DNA of 64,000 nucleotides from Corynebacterium incognita (GTDB lineage Bacteria > Actinomycetota > Actinomycetes > Mycobacteriales > Mycobacteriaceae), in NCBI RefSeq assembly GCF_014217255.1, contig NZ_CP059404.1, positions 62,001 to 126,000 on the forward strand, written 5' to 3'. The position numbers were made by a program, and so were the translations under genes. Positions within the stretch are counted from its first letter, which is position 1, and every line of letters begins with the position of its first letter. A model generated the notes under the pieces. That model saw only the letters and a list, made by a program, of their open reading frames with translations. It ran no database searches and had not been told where the DNA came from. Positions 1 to 9,095 of the stretch are shown here, piece by piece.

Positions 1-944
1 ACCAGACGATGCACGACTGCATCGGCAGGACGATGATGCAGCCACTCGGCAGCCTTGTCCGCTATGGCTCGCTGAATCTCCAGGGCGGTCACCGTGCCGC
101 CCGCTGAGAGCTCTAGCGGAGTCTTGCCGCTTATGTCTCCGGCGATAGTCCTCACATCGGACATGGGATCGTGTAGCTCCCATTCGGGGACATAGAAACC
201 TGATTCCAGCATTTCGAGCACGAGCTGCGTGGACACGATGCGAAGCAGGAAAGAACTGTCCGCCATGTTCGAGTCGCCGAGGATAACGTGCATCCGCCGG
301 TAGCGTGATGAATCGGCATGAGGCTCGTCGCGAGTGTTGATGATTGGGCGGGATCGCGTTGTCGCCGAAGAAACACCTTCCCATACGTGATGTGCCCGCT
401 GCGACAAAAGGAAGCGTCCAGGATCAGTAGAGGTAGCCGGCGTGATGCTGCCGGCACCACAGATGAGCTGCCGGGTGATGAGAAACGGCAACAGGCTGGT
501 GCCAAGTTCTTTCAAAACCAACTCTCGGCTAATCAGATAATTTTCGTGGCTGCCGTAGGAGTTTCCCGCGCTATCGACATTGTTCTTGAGCTGAAACACG
601 GAGATCGGGTGGTGCAATCGCCCGCTCAGTGCCTCCTCCGCGCGCCGTGCTAGGTCGTCGACAATGCGGTCCCCCGCCCGAACATGGCGGAGCAGTTGCA
701 ATGGATGGTCGCACTCAGCCGTCGCGATCTCGGGATGAGATCCAACGTCAAGGTAGAGCCTTGAAGAGTTCGGCAGAAACACGTTTGTGGAACCATACTC
801 GTCCTTCACCGGATCGAACATTACTCTGCCGAGCTCGTCCACACTGATCGGTCGATCCGTCGTGGGTGTGCGGGCCTGGGCCCCGTACTCAGTCTCCACG
901 CCCATAATGCGGCGATAAAAGACGTCAGACTTGGAATGTGCCAC
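1..944 (-). CDS. pafA: Pup--protein ligase PafA, N-terminal part (cut by window edge)
   Basis: PafA joins the C-terminal glutamate of Pup to lysines of target proteins, using ATP. The frame is open from a GTG at 944 to the window edge, giving 314 residues of a protein usually about 480 long. Seen: GVETEYG at residues 15-21, RDEPHAD at 205-211, and the NTRDEPHAD block typical of the PafA/Dop carboxylate-amine ligase fold. The GTG lies 4 nt after the pup stop codon, so pup and pafA are co-transcribed. In mycobacteria prcB and prcA follow pup; here nothing intervenes. The C-terminal third lies outside the window, so completeness cannot be judged. Confidence 0.95.
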   Translation of the reverse strand, partial: MAHSKSDVFYRRIMGVETEYGAQARTPTTDRPISVDELGRVMFDPVKDEYGSTNVFLPNSSRLYLDVGSHPEIATAECDHPLQLLRHVRAGDRIVDDLARRAEEALSGRLHHPISVFQLKNNVDSAGNSYGSHENYLISRELVLKELGTSLLPFLITRQLICGAGSITPATSTDPGRFLLSQRAHHVWEGVSSATTRSRPIINTRDEPHADSSRYRRMHVILGDSNMADSSFLLRIVSTQLVLEMLESGFYVPEWELHDPMSDVRTIAGDISGKTPLELSAGGTVTALEIQRAIADKAAEWLHHRPADAVVHRL

Positions 945-948
945 GGAA

Positions 949-1140
949 CTACTGTCCGCCCTTTTGAACGAAATTATTAACGAACTCCTCGGCGTCGCCT
1001 TCCAAGAGGCCATCGATTTCATCGAGCAGTGCATCGGTATCGGCCGCAGTACCGTACACAAACTGTGTCGTGGATTCCACTGGGGTTTCCGCCGCGGAAT
1101 CCCCAGTCGAACCTTGAGCGTGAACCTGTTTGCTACTCAT
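949..1140 (-). CDS. pup: Prokaryotic ubiquitin-like protein Pup
   Basis: Small modifier attached by PafA to lysines. The product is 63 aa, the normal size, and acidic in its second half. It ends in Gly-Gly-Gln, so the terminal Gln must be deamidated by Dop before ligation. The region around residues 33-50 (TDALLDEIDGLLEGDAEEF) is the part known in the family to fold into a helix on the ARC/Mpa coiled coil. It lies 60 nt downstream of dop and directly upstream of pafA. Start is ATG at 1140. Confidence 0.95.
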   Translation of the reverse strand: MSSKQVHAQGSTGDSAAETPVESTTQFVYGTAADTDALLDEIDGLLEGDAEEFVNNFVQKGGQ

Positions 1141-1200
1141 GTGACCTCCCAGCTACATACTGACCCGCGGCAAGCCCGCCGGATCGCAAATGATATCCAG

Positions 1201-2745
1201 TCACCCCAGTTTATCGGAGACGGTGCCCTCCGGGAGCCCGTTGAGGAGCACGGTAATATCCCCCTTAGCGACCGCCGAGTCGATCAGGGGCCCCACGGAA
1301 GCCTGGCTAAAGTTCTTGTTATTGGTGATGTCGACGGTAACGAGTCGTTCACTGTCAAGATCTGTTTTGAGCGTCATGTGTTGCCAGTTCGCAGCGACCA
1401 CGTGTGCGCCGAATTCGCCACTCACCTTGCCGCGGAAATAGGCGCGCGTGGTCTTTGGTGGATGCAGCGCCGCCTGCTCAATTTGCTCATGAGCGACGAG
1501 CTCGCGCATCTGGCCCTTGCGCACTAAGGCGTGGTACAGCGACTTAGCAGGGTCAATATCTGAATACTGCAAGTCTACCAGCGCCATGCGGTGGTCAGAC
1601 ATTGCCAGTCCGCGGGCCAGATAGGCGGAGATGAGCTTATACTTGGCGGTCCAATCCAAAAGGTGAGCGGTGAGCAATGGATCCTGTGCCAGCAGATCAA
1701 CTACCTCATCAAAAACTTCCAGAACCCGGCGTTCACCGGCGGTTGAAGCCACCACGCGGCGTCGGTATTCGTTGAGAATTTCCAGGGCAGTAAGGACGCG
1801 GCCGTCGCGAAGCTCGAGCCCGTGAGTCAAGGACACATCGCGACTTACTCGACGGACCTCAGCGACCGGATCTACGAGCCGCAAGTCACTGAAATCGACT
1901 CCGGACTCGATGCTATCGAGCACCAACGCCGTCATACCGAGCTTGATGAATGTAGCGGTTTGCGACATGTTGGCGTCGCCGATGATCACATGGAGCCGAC
2001 CATATTGCGAAGCATCCGCGTGGGGTTCGTCGCGGGTGTTGATGATGCCGCGGTTCAGAGTGGTTTCCAGAGAGATTTCGGTCTCGATGTAATCTGCGCG
2101 CTGCGAAATCTGGAAACCTACCTCTTCACCCTCCGGACCCAGTCCAACGCGCCCGGCACCGATGATAACTTGGCGCGCCACAAAAAACGGGATCAGCGCC
2201 TGAGCTAGTGTGTCAAAGTCGGTTGAGCGTAGATAGCGATAGTTTTCGTGGCTACCGTAACTGGCGCCCTTGCCATCGACATTGTTTTTGTAGATTTTCA
2301 GCGGTGGGCAGGGTTCCTGCCCCTCGAGGACTGACTCCCCTGCTGCGGTCCGCTCAGCGACGGCCTCGATCGCTCGGCGCAGCACGAGGTCGCCGGCTTG
2401 GTCGTATATCATCGCCTCAAACGCGTCCGTGGTTTCAGGCGCAGAGTACTCCGGGTGGGCATGGTCCACGTACAACCGCGCGCCCGTCGGGGTCACCACG
2501 TTGGCCACTCCCACCGTATTAGGGTCCACAACTGGAGACTGCTGGTAGCGGCGATTATCCATTCCACGTAAATCTCGCTGCGGGGACTCGGCGCCATAGT
2601 CCCACCGCGGCCGCACCACTGGTGTGGCAGCGAGTGTCGATGCGTAGCCGACGACCGCATGGGTCGACGTAATAATCGGCGACAACTGGGGCCAGGAAGG
2701 GGTGGCAATCCCGTATTCAGTTTCGGTTCCGATGATGCGTGGCAA
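1201..2745 (-). CDS. dop: Pup deamidase/depupylase Dop
   Basis: Dop deamidates the C-terminal Gln of Pup and removes Pup from substrates. I place the start at TTG 2745, giving 514 aa beginning LPRIIGTETEYG. A GGAGG lies 10 nt upstream, and the family starts exactly here; an upstream in-frame start would add 17 residues without family similarity. Seen: GTETEYG at residues 6-12 (Glu ligand of the ATP/Mg site), KNNVDGKGASYGSHENY near 153-169, and RDEPHAD at 238-244. It is homologous to PafA two genes downstream. Part of the arc-dop-pup-pafA operon. Confidence 0.93.
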   Translation of the reverse strand: MPRIIGTETEYGIATPSWPQLSPIITSTHAVVGYASTLAATPVVRPRWDYGAESPQRDLRGMDNRRYQQSPVVDPNTVGVANVVTPTGARLYVDHAHPEYSAPETTDAFEAMIYDQAGDLVLRRAIEAVAERTAAGESVLEGQEPCPPLKIYKNNVDGKGASYGSHENYRYLRSTDFDTLAQALIPFFVARQVIIGAGRVGLGPEGEEVGFQISQRADYIETEISLETTLNRGIINTRDEPHADASQYGRLHVIIGDANMSQTATFIKLGMTALVLDSIESGVDFSDLRLVDPVAEVRRVSRDVSLTHGLELRDGRVLTALEILNEYRRRVVASTAGERRVLEVFDEVVDLLAQDPLLTAHLLDWTAKYKLISAYLARGLAMSDHRMALVDLQYSDIDPAKSLYHALVRKGQMRELVAHEQIEQAALHPPKTTRAYFRGKVSGEFGAHVVAANWQHMTLKTDLDSERLVTVDITNNKNFSQASVGPLIDSAVAKGDITVLLNGLPEGTVSDKLG

Positions 2746-2814
2746 CTGAAAGAGACCTCCACTCGTGAAGAAAATAATGCGATTGGCAAGAACCAACTTA
2801 GCGTGATTAAGAAT

Positions 2815-4242
2815 CTACTCTATATTTGTGGACGCATCATATTCGTTAATCTCTTCAGCAACCGCGTGTTCTACATCGTCCACCGAAACCGCGAGCGCGA
2901 CGGCATTAACATGTCCGGAAGCATTTTCTAAAAACTTTTTCGCCGCGCGCTTCTTTGCCCGAGCCACTACGTTAGCGATGATGGCGCCCGACACAGGAAC
3001 CTGGTTCGGCTCCGTATACAGCGTATCCAGGCCCGTCATGATGATTTCCTCCCTATCTCCATCGATAGGGACGCCCTCGTGCAAGTGGCGGCGGAAAATG
3101 TCTGCGGCGCTATCGCGTGTCGGGCGACCAATATGGATCTTGATATCGAGACGCCCGGGTCTCATCAGCGCGGGGTCAATGAGATCCGGACGGTTTGTCG
3201 CGCCAATGACCATGATGTTGCGAATGGATTCTACGCCATCGAGCTCTGTCAATAGCTGCGGGACAACAGTCGTCTCAATATCGGAGGATTTACCCGAGCC
3301 ACGGGTACGGAATACCGCCTCCATCTCGTCAAAAAACACCACGACGGGCCGTGAAGGATCTTGAGCGGCAAGTGCGCGGGCGCGTTCAAAGATCAATCGA
3401 ATTTGCCGTTCGGATTCGCCTACAAACTTACTCAGGAGCTCCGGGCCCTTTACGTTAAGAAACAGCGTTGGGGAGTCGGCCAGCGAGTGTGCGACAGCCT
3501 TGGCAAGCATCGTCTTGCCGCAGCCCGGCGGGCCAAACAACAGAACGCCCTTGGGTGGGGCCAAATCCAATTGCGTAAAAACGTCGCGGTGCACGAAGGG
3601 CAGCTCGACGGCATCACGCAACTGCTGGATTTCTGCCTCCAGGCCGCCGACGTCGTCATAGGATACTGTCGGAGTTTCCTCCAAGACCACCTGTCCAAAC
3701 TCCATGCGCTGGACCCGTTCAATAGCCAGGTTGGCGGAGGTGATGAGCGCGACGGTGTCCCCTTCTTTGAGCTGCCCTCGCAACCGCGGAACCAAGCGAA
3801 CGAGTAGTGATTCCCCGGTGTGGGATGAAACGACCGCGCGATCCGATCCTACCGTGCGCTCCACGGTGGCCAGAGAGCCTTCCGCAACAGTGTCCGCGAC
3901 CTCGACCACCACGAGACCGTCGCCAAGCCGCACCCGGGTTCCCGGCTGCAACTGAGATCCTTCTATGTGGGGTGCGACCTTTACCAAAAGCTGACGCTGC
4001 CCATACAAAATATCGACCTCGCGCACGTGGCGCGACGCACCCTGTCCTCTGCCTTGACGGCCCTCAGGCTGTCCGAGCACGATGCCGTAAGCCAAGGACG
4101 GATCCGCCATTGCTTTGAGTTGCTCATGCTGGTCGACGAGCTGGGCGCGGGCCTTGTTGAGGGCTTGCTTCAACACCGCATTGCTCGACTCCAACTCGTC
4201 AACCAGGCGCGTGAGTTCCTGGGCGCTTAGCGGATTCGGCAT
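2815..4242 (-). CDS. arc: AAA+ ATPase forming ring-shaped complexes (ARC/Mpa)
   Basis: Hexameric unfoldase that recognises pupylated proteins. The start at ATG 4242 (475 aa) has AAGGAGG 8 nt upstream that overlaps the trmI stop. Layout: coiled coil about residues 12-48, OB domains about 75-190, AAA domain with Walker A GPPGCGKT at 237-244 and Walker B VVFFDEME at 301-308. The protein ends in ...DASTNIE and lacks the QYL tail with which mycobacterial Mpa docks on the 20S proteasome. With no prcBA in the cluster, it probably unfolds or disassembles pupylated complexes rather than feeding a proteasome. Confidence 0.94.
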   Translation of the reverse strand: MPNPLSAQELTRLVDELESSNAVLKQALNKARAQLVDQHEQLKAMADPSLAYGIVLGQPEGRQGRGQGASRHVREVDILYGQRQLLVKVAPHIEGSQLQPGTRVRLGDGLVVVEVADTVAEGSLATVERTVGSDRAVVSSHTGESLLVRLVPRLRGQLKEGDTVALITSANLAIERVQRMEFGQVVLEETPTVSYDDVGGLEAEIQQLRDAVELPFVHRDVFTQLDLAPPKGVLLFGPPGCGKTMLAKAVAHSLADSPTLFLNVKGPELLSKFVGESERQIRLIFERARALAAQDPSRPVVVFFDEMEAVFRTRGSGKSSDIETTVVPQLLTELDGVESIRNIMVIGATNRPDLIDPALMRPGRLDIKIHIGRPTRDSAADIFRRHLHEGVPIDGDREEIIMTGLDTLYTEPNQVPVSGAIIANVVARAKKRAAKKFLENASGHVNAVALAVSVDDVEHAVAEEINEYDASTNIE

Positions 4243-4255
4243 CGTGAGTGCCTCC

Positions 4256-5092
4256 TTACTTGCGAGCGCGGCGTTGCGGACGGGGCGGGGTGACACCGTC
4301 CGCGAGCCTGCGGGTCCAGATGAGGAACGCTGTGTGAGCATTCATGCGGTGCTCCGGGCGAGTAGCCAGGCCCTCCACCTTCCACTCGCGGACGAGGGAC
4401 TCCCACGCCTTGGGCTCCGTAAAGCATTGCAACTCCCGAATCCCTTCCATTACTTTCATGAGCTGAGGCACGGTGGCGACATAGGTCATGAAGACACCGC
4501 CCGGGATCAACAAATCACGCACCTGCTCCAGGCATTCCCAGGGCTCCAGCATGTCGAGGATGATCCGGTCAACTGGGCCGCCAAGGTCGTCGACAGTCAC
4601 GTCCTTCAAGTCCCCGAGACGCGGACTCCACCACTCGGGTTGCTGACCGAAATACTCGCGTACGTTGTCCACTGCGTACTCCAGGTGGTCGTCGCGAATC
4701 TCGTAGGAAAACACGTGCCCCTGCGGGCCGACTGCACGTAGAAGAGTCATCGAGAGCGCGCCCGAACCGGCGCCCGCCTCCAACACCCGGGCCCCCATGA
4801 AGATGTCGCCCTCGACCAAGATCTGGGCGGAGTCCTTCGGATAAATCACCGCGGCACCACGAGGCATCGAGAGAACATGGTCAACCATGAGGTGACGGAA
4901 CAAAAGGAAATCCGAACCAAGGCTTGACCGGATAACGGAGCCCTCGTCCATTCCTACGATGTCGTTGTGCTCAATGATTCCCTTGTGGGAGTGGAATTGA
5001 CCGCCGTCTTCGAGAATGACTGTGTAGTGGCGGCGCTTGGCATCGGTGAGCTGGACGCGATCGCCGAGCTGAAATGGTCCGGAATAAGGCAA
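4256..5092 (-). CDS. trmI: tRNA (adenine-58-N1)-methyltransferase TrmI
   Basis: SAM-dependent methyltransferase that makes m1A58 in the T-loop of tRNAs as a tetramer. Start chosen at TTG 5092 (278 aa, LPYSGPFQLGD...), because AGGAAGG lies about 9 nt upstream and the family begins here. The upstream reading frame adds 24 Cys-rich residues without similarity. Seen: SAM motif I VLEAGAGSGALS, the acidic EIRDDH loop and DMLEPW in motif IV. It is the first gene of the pupylation operon; its stop overlaps the arc ribosome binding site. This neighbourhood (trmI next to arc) is conserved in actinobacteria. Confidence 0.92.
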   Translation of the reverse strand: MPYSGPFQLGDRVQLTDAKRRHYTVILEDGGQFHSHKGIIEHNDIVGMDEGSVIRSSLGSDFLLFRHLMVDHVLSMPRGAAVIYPKDSAQILVEGDIFMGARVLEAGAGSGALSMTLLRAVGPQGHVFSYEIRDDHLEYAVDNVREYFGQQPEWWSPRLGDLKDVTVDDLGGPVDRIILDMLEPWECLEQVRDLLIPGGVFMTYVATVPQLMKVMEGIRELQCFTEPKAWESLVREWKVEGLATRPEHRMNAHTAFLIWTRRLADGVTPPRPQRRARK

Positions 5093-5182
5093 TGCTCGAG
5101 CCTTCCTGTAGTGGCAGCAACAAAAGTCCGCAACCAAGTACGCACTGCACTTGGACACAGACAAAGACTGTTTCAGCCTAGC

Positions 5183-6433
5183 TTAGGCAAGGAAATAGCT
5201 AAATAGTGCCTGTTCAAAGGCAGCCTGGTCCGCGAGCCCCACCATTTCGCGTGCCGAGTGCATCGACAGCATCGGCACGCCGACATCGACAGTGTCAATT
5301 CCTAAACGGGTGGCCGTGATAGGTCCGATCGTGCTGCCACAAGGAACCTCGTTGTGCCCCACAAAACGTTGGACTGACACGCCCGCCGCCCGACACGCGT
5401 TTTCCCACAGTGCGATGGTCCCCGCATGCGAAGCGTAGCGTTGATTGGCGTTTATCTTGGTCACGGGACCGCCTCCGATGATGGGATGGTGATCCGGGTC
5501 GTGCTTGACGGCGTAGTTGGGGTGAACCGAATGCGCGGCGTCGGCCGACACACACGAAGACCGCGCGAACATGCGGAAACGTTCCTCCTCACCGGCGCCG
5601 AGTGACAAGGCAATGCGCTGCAAGACCGTTTCAAGCAGTGGTCCGGCCGCGCCAAAGCGCGTTGCGGAGCCCACCTCCTCGTGGTCAAATGCCGCCAGAA
5701 CTGCGACGTCATGGCCTAAGTCTCCAGAGGCTACTGCAGATTCCAAGGCACGCAGGCTAGCGTAGACGCTGCTGAGATTGTCCATGCGTCCGGCCGCGAT
5801 GAACTCGGCCTCGCCGCCGAACACCTCGCCGCGCTGGGCGTCCGCAGTAATCATGTTGAATGCGGCGATGTCTGCCTCGTTTACCCCAAGCTGCTCGGCG
5901 ATAACCCCCGTCATTGTCGTCTCGCCCACCGTTAACACCGGCATGAGGTGTTGCTGCTTGTCCGGTTTGAATTCGTTGGAGCGCTCTAAGTGGATCGCTA
6001 AATTAGGGATGCGCAGGACCGGCCCGGTGTTGACCAAACGGGTGGAGCCATCGGTCAGGACGACCTGGCCTGCCGCGACCAGTTCGCGGTCGAACCACGA
6101 GTGCAAGATAGGGCCGCCGTAAACTTCGACGGCTACGCGCTGCCAGCCTGCGACTGAGCTGTTGGGGCTGGGCTTGAGCACAAACCCCGGAGAATCGGTG
6201 TGTGAGCCAACAATGCGGAACCCCGACTCCGGCGACGCCTCCTCCGGGATCCACCACGCCATGACGGCCCCACCGCGGATGAAGTAATATCCGCCAGGCC
6301 CGTCGGCCCAGTGCGCGGACTCATCGACGTTGGTAAATCCGCTAGCCTCCAGACGCCGGGCCACTTCTGCCGCGGCGTGGTAAGAACTTGGGGACGCTTG
6401 AATGAAGTCGAGGAAATCGTTGCTCGCAAACAT
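5183..6433 (-). CDS. M18 family aminopeptidase (aspartyl aminopeptidase type)
   Basis: Cytosolic zinc aminopeptidase of family M18 (probable M18 aminopeptidase 2, often called apeB or pepC in annotations). It is 416 aa, normal for the family. Metal and active-site motifs: VGSHTDSPG near residue 75, AAFDHEEVGS in the middle, and a C-terminal MLSMHSAREM providing a His ligand. It is divergent from the nuclease gene at 6481 and lies upstream of trmI on the same strand. TATAGA sits only 1 nt before the ATG, too close to be the promoter of that start, so the transcription start is unclear. Confidence 0.9.
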   Translation of the reverse strand: MFASNDFLDFIQASPSSYHAAAEVARRLEASGFTNVDESAHWADGPGGYYFIRGGAVMAWWIPEEASPESGFRIVGSHTDSPGFVLKPSPNSSVAGWQRVAVEVYGGPILHSWFDRELVAAGQVVLTDGSTRLVNTGPVLRIPNLAIHLERSNEFKPDKQQHLMPVLTVGETTMTGVIAEQLGVNEADIAAFNMITADAQRGEVFGGEAEFIAAGRMDNLSSVYASLRALESAVASGDLGHDVAVLAAFDHEEVGSATRFGAAGPLLETVLQRIALSLGAGEEERFRMFARSSCVSADAAHSVHPNYAVKHDPDHHPIIGGGPVTKINANQRYASHAGTIALWENACRAAGVSVQRFVGHNEVPCGSTIGPITATRLGIDTVDVGVPMLSMHSAREMVGLADQAAFEQALFSYFLA

Positions 6434-6480
6434 GTCTATAGCTTGCCATGTCTGAAACCAAGATATGCTTGAAACTCACA

Positions 6481-7320
6481 ATGACTTCCAAGACTCCCCT
6501 GGCCCTGTCCCCCTCGCGCGCCACTGATTACAAGCAATGCCCGTTGCTCTACCGCCTCAAGGCTATTGATAAGTTGCCGGAGCCTAAGACCATCGCTCAG
6601 GTCAAGGGCACACTGGTCCACGCAGTATTGGAGGAACTCCACGGGCTACCTCGGGAGCAGCGCACCTACCCGGCTGCGATCAAGATGGTGCGGCCGCGGT
6701 GGGAACGGATGACGGAAGAGGATCCCGCGCTCAACGAACTCGTGCCGGTGGCCAGCCGTAGCGACTTCTTCGAGGAATGCCGTCCCCTCATCCGGGGCTA
6801 TTTCGAGATGGAGAACCCCGCCGGCTTCGATGCGGCCGCCAATGAGCTCGAGGTGAAGACCATCCTGCCCAACAACGTCCCCGTGCGCGGCTTCATTGAC
6901 CGCGTCGACGTGGCTCCGACAGGCGAAGTGCGCGTGGTGGACTACAAGACCGGAAAGAAGCCTCTGCCACGTTTCAAGGACAACGCGGTCTTTCAGATGA
7001 CGTTTTATGGACTCGTGTACTGGCGCCTTCGGGGCGTCATCCCCACGCAGCTGCGGCTAATGTACCTCAAGAACATCGATTCAATCTTCATTACTCCCTC
7101 GAGGGAGAATTTGGAGGAGTTCGAACGAAATCTTGAGGATCTCTGGTCCAAGATCGTGGATGACGGCCGCAAAGGCACCTTCCAGCCCAGGCGCAATAAC
7201 TTGTGTGGGTGGTGCAATTTCCAGGATTACTGCCCAGAATACGGCGGCACCCCGCCGGAATACCCGGGATGGCCCGGGGCGGCGGGGGCAGCTAGCAGCG
7301 ACGATCCACAGCTGACCTAG
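6481..7320 (+). CDS. RecB-family (PD-(D/E)XK) exonuclease with Fe-S cysteines
   Basis: Stand-alone nuclease domain of the PDDEXK_1/Cas4/AddB type, 279 aa. Seen: GFIDRVD followed by VVDYKTGKK, the D...D-x-K nuclease core, and four cysteines placed as in AddB/Cas4 (Cys20 in YKQCPLLYR, then Cys242, Cys245 and Cys251 in CGWCNFQDYC). These are likely ligands of a 4Fe-4S cluster (inference from the family). ATG 6481 (MTSKTPLALSPSRA) is preferred to ATG 6448, because the conserved domain starts there and a TATGCT hexamer lies at 6464-6469 between the two. Convergent with fhs, overlapping it by 4 nt. DNA repair role presumed, not shown. Confidence 0.85.
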   Translation: MTSKTPLALSPSRATDYKQCPLLYRLKAIDKLPEPKTIAQVKGTLVHAVLEELHGLPREQRTYPAAIKMVRPRWERMTEEDPALNELVPVASRSDFFEECRPLIRGYFEMENPAGFDAAANELEVKTILPNNVPVRGFIDRVDVAPTGEVRVVDYKTGKKPLPRFKDNAVFQMTFYGLVYWRLRGVIPTQLRLMYLKNIDSIFITPSRENLEEFERNLEDLWSKIVDDGRKGTFQPRRNNLCGWCNFQDYCPEYGGTPPEYPGWPGAAGAASSDDPQLT

Positions 7321-8987
7321 AAAAGGCCGGACATCACGCCGTCAGCGTCGACGTCGATACGCTCCGCAGCAGGGCGCTTGGGCAAACCAGGCATGGTCAT
7401 AACATCGCCGGTGAGCACAACGATGAAACCCGAGCCAGTGCGAGGCAACAACTCCCGCACGTGGAGGGTATGGCCCTCCGGAGCGCCCAATGCGGTGGGG
7501 TCATCACTGAAGGAGTATTGCGTCTTAGAAATGACCACCGGCATGTTGTCCCAGCCGTTGGCCTTGATGTACTTCAAATCCTTGAGAGCCTTGGCGCCGA
7601 AGACCACGACTTTTGCGCGGTAGATCTTGGTCGCGATCGTCTTGATTGACTCCTCAATCCCCTCGGCCGGGTCGTACAGGAACTCCGAGTTCCCGTCGAG
7701 ATTGTCCAGGAGAGTCTGAGCCAATTCAATGGCACCGTCTCCGCCCTTGGTGAAGACCTCCGCCTCTGCAATAGCGACGCCGAAATCCTGCGCCCACTTC
7801 TTCATGAACTCACGCTCCGCATCAGTATCAGACGGGAAAAGGTTCACCGCGACCACCGGCTTGACGCCAAACTGGCGCATGTTTTCCACGTGGCGCTCCA
7901 AGTTCACGATCCCAGCCCGCAGTGCGTCGACGTTTTCCTCTGTGAGCTGGTCCTTGGCTACGCCGCCGTTGTACTTCATGGAGCGGATAGTGGTGACCAG
8001 GACCGCTCCGTCCACGTTCAAATCACCGAAGCGGGCCTTGACATCGAGGAACTTCTCACCGCCTAGGTCGGAGCCGAACCCAGCCTCGGTGAGAGCGATA
8101 TCACCGTATGCCAAAGCAGTCTTCGTGGCCAACAGGGAATTGCAACCGTGCGCGATGTTGGCGAAGGGGCCGGAGTGAACGAATGCGGGCACCCCGCCGA
8201 GGGTCTGGACCAGGTTGGGGTTTAGAGCGTCACGCATCAATGCGGTAAGCGCACCAGCGCAGTCGAGGTCCCCTGCGGTCACCGGTTTCTGGTCGTAGGT
8301 GTAGCCGATGGTGATGGCAGCGAGTCGCTCTTTGAGATCCTCCAGGCTGGTGGCCAGGCCTAGAATCGCCATGATTTCGCTGGCCGCGGTGATGGTGAAG
8401 CCAGTCTCGGCCGGGACGCCGTGCGCGGGGCCGCCCAGGCCGGTGACAACGTTACGCAATGCGCGGTCGTTGACGTCGACGCAGCGCTGCCAGGTGACGC
8501 GGCGAGGATCGATGTTCAGTGCGTTGCCCTGGTGGATGTGGTTGTCGATGATCGCGGCCAGGGTGTTGGTAGCCGCGGTAATCGCGTGGAAGTCACCCGT
8601 GAAGTGGAGGTTGATGTCCTCCATCGGAACGATCTGCGCGTAGCCGCCGCCGGCAGCGCCACCCTTGATACCCATGACCGGGCCTTGCGACGGCTCGCGG
8701 ATGGCCACCATGGGCTTCTTGTCCAGCTTCTCCAACGCATCGGCGAGGCCGATGAGGATCGTGGATTTGCCTTCACCAGCCGGGGTCGGCGAGACGCCGG
8801 TGACCAAAACGAGTTTGCCTTGTGGGCGCCCGTAGTCCAGCTTGGTTATATCCACCTTTGCTTTTGTGGTGCCGTATGGGATGAGGGCGTCGTCTGGCAG
8901 GCCTGCCGTGGCAGCGATATCAGCGATAGGTTGTAGCTCGTGAGCCTGGGCAATCTCTACATCAGATGGCATAGTCATATTTCCCAT
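7317..8987 (-). CDS. fhs: Formate--tetrahydrofolate ligase
   Basis: Makes 10-formyl-THF from formate, THF and ATP, feeding purine and formyl-Met synthesis. About 556 aa, full length. Seen: nucleotide-binding VTGVSPTPAGEGKST near residue 65, EPSQGPVMGIKGGAAGGGYAQ as two family blocks, and NLFPSDTDAE in the C-terminal half. Start is uncertain among ATGs at 8987, 8978 and 8972; TATAAC lies 12 nt before the first. With pyruvate formate-lyase 12 kb away, it could use PFL-derived formate. A terminator-like hairpin of the next operon lies just upstream. Confidence 0.94.
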   Translation of the reverse strand: MGNMTMPSDVEIAQAHELQPIADIAATAGLPDDALIPYGTTKAKVDITKLDYGRPQGKLVLVTGVSPTPAGEGKSTILIGLADALEKLDKKPMVAIREPSQGPVMGIKGGAAGGGYAQIVPMEDINLHFTGDFHAITAATNTLAAIIDNHIHQGNALNIDPRRVTWQRCVDVNDRALRNVVTGLGGPAHGVPAETGFTITAASEIMAILGLATSLEDLKERLAAITIGYTYDQKPVTAGDLDCAGALTALMRDALNPNLVQTLGGVPAFVHSGPFANIAHGCNSLLATKTALAYGDIALTEAGFGSDLGGEKFLDVKARFGDLNVDGAVLVTTIRSMKYNGGVAKDQLTEENVDALRAGIVNLERHVENMRQFGVKPVVAVNLFPSDTDAEREFMKKWAQDFGVAIAEAEVFTKGGDGAIELAQTLLDNLDGNSEFLYDPAEGIEESIKTIATKIYRAKVVVFGAKALKDLKYIKANGWDNMPVVISKTQYSFSDDPTALGAPEGHTLHVRELLPRTGSGFIVVLTGDVMTMPGLPKRPAAERIDVDADGVMSGLF

Positions 8988-9028
8988 GCTACCCAACTGG
9001 TTATAGCAACTAGGCGGAAAAGCAAGGG

Positions 9029-9056
9029 GCGGGGCGTGAGTGTTCTCACGCCCCGC
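9029..9056 (-). terminator. Intrinsic terminator after the C4-dicarboxylate transporter gene
   Basis: Perfect 12-bp inverted repeat GCGGGGCGTGAG / CTCACGCCCCGC around a 4-nt loop. On the minus strand it is followed by a C/T-rich stretch ending in TTTT. It lies 40 nt after the transporter stop codon. Confidence 0.8.
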
Positions 9057-9095
9057 TGCTGCTCTCCTCTGAGCTAGAGAATTAAGCGAGCTGAA

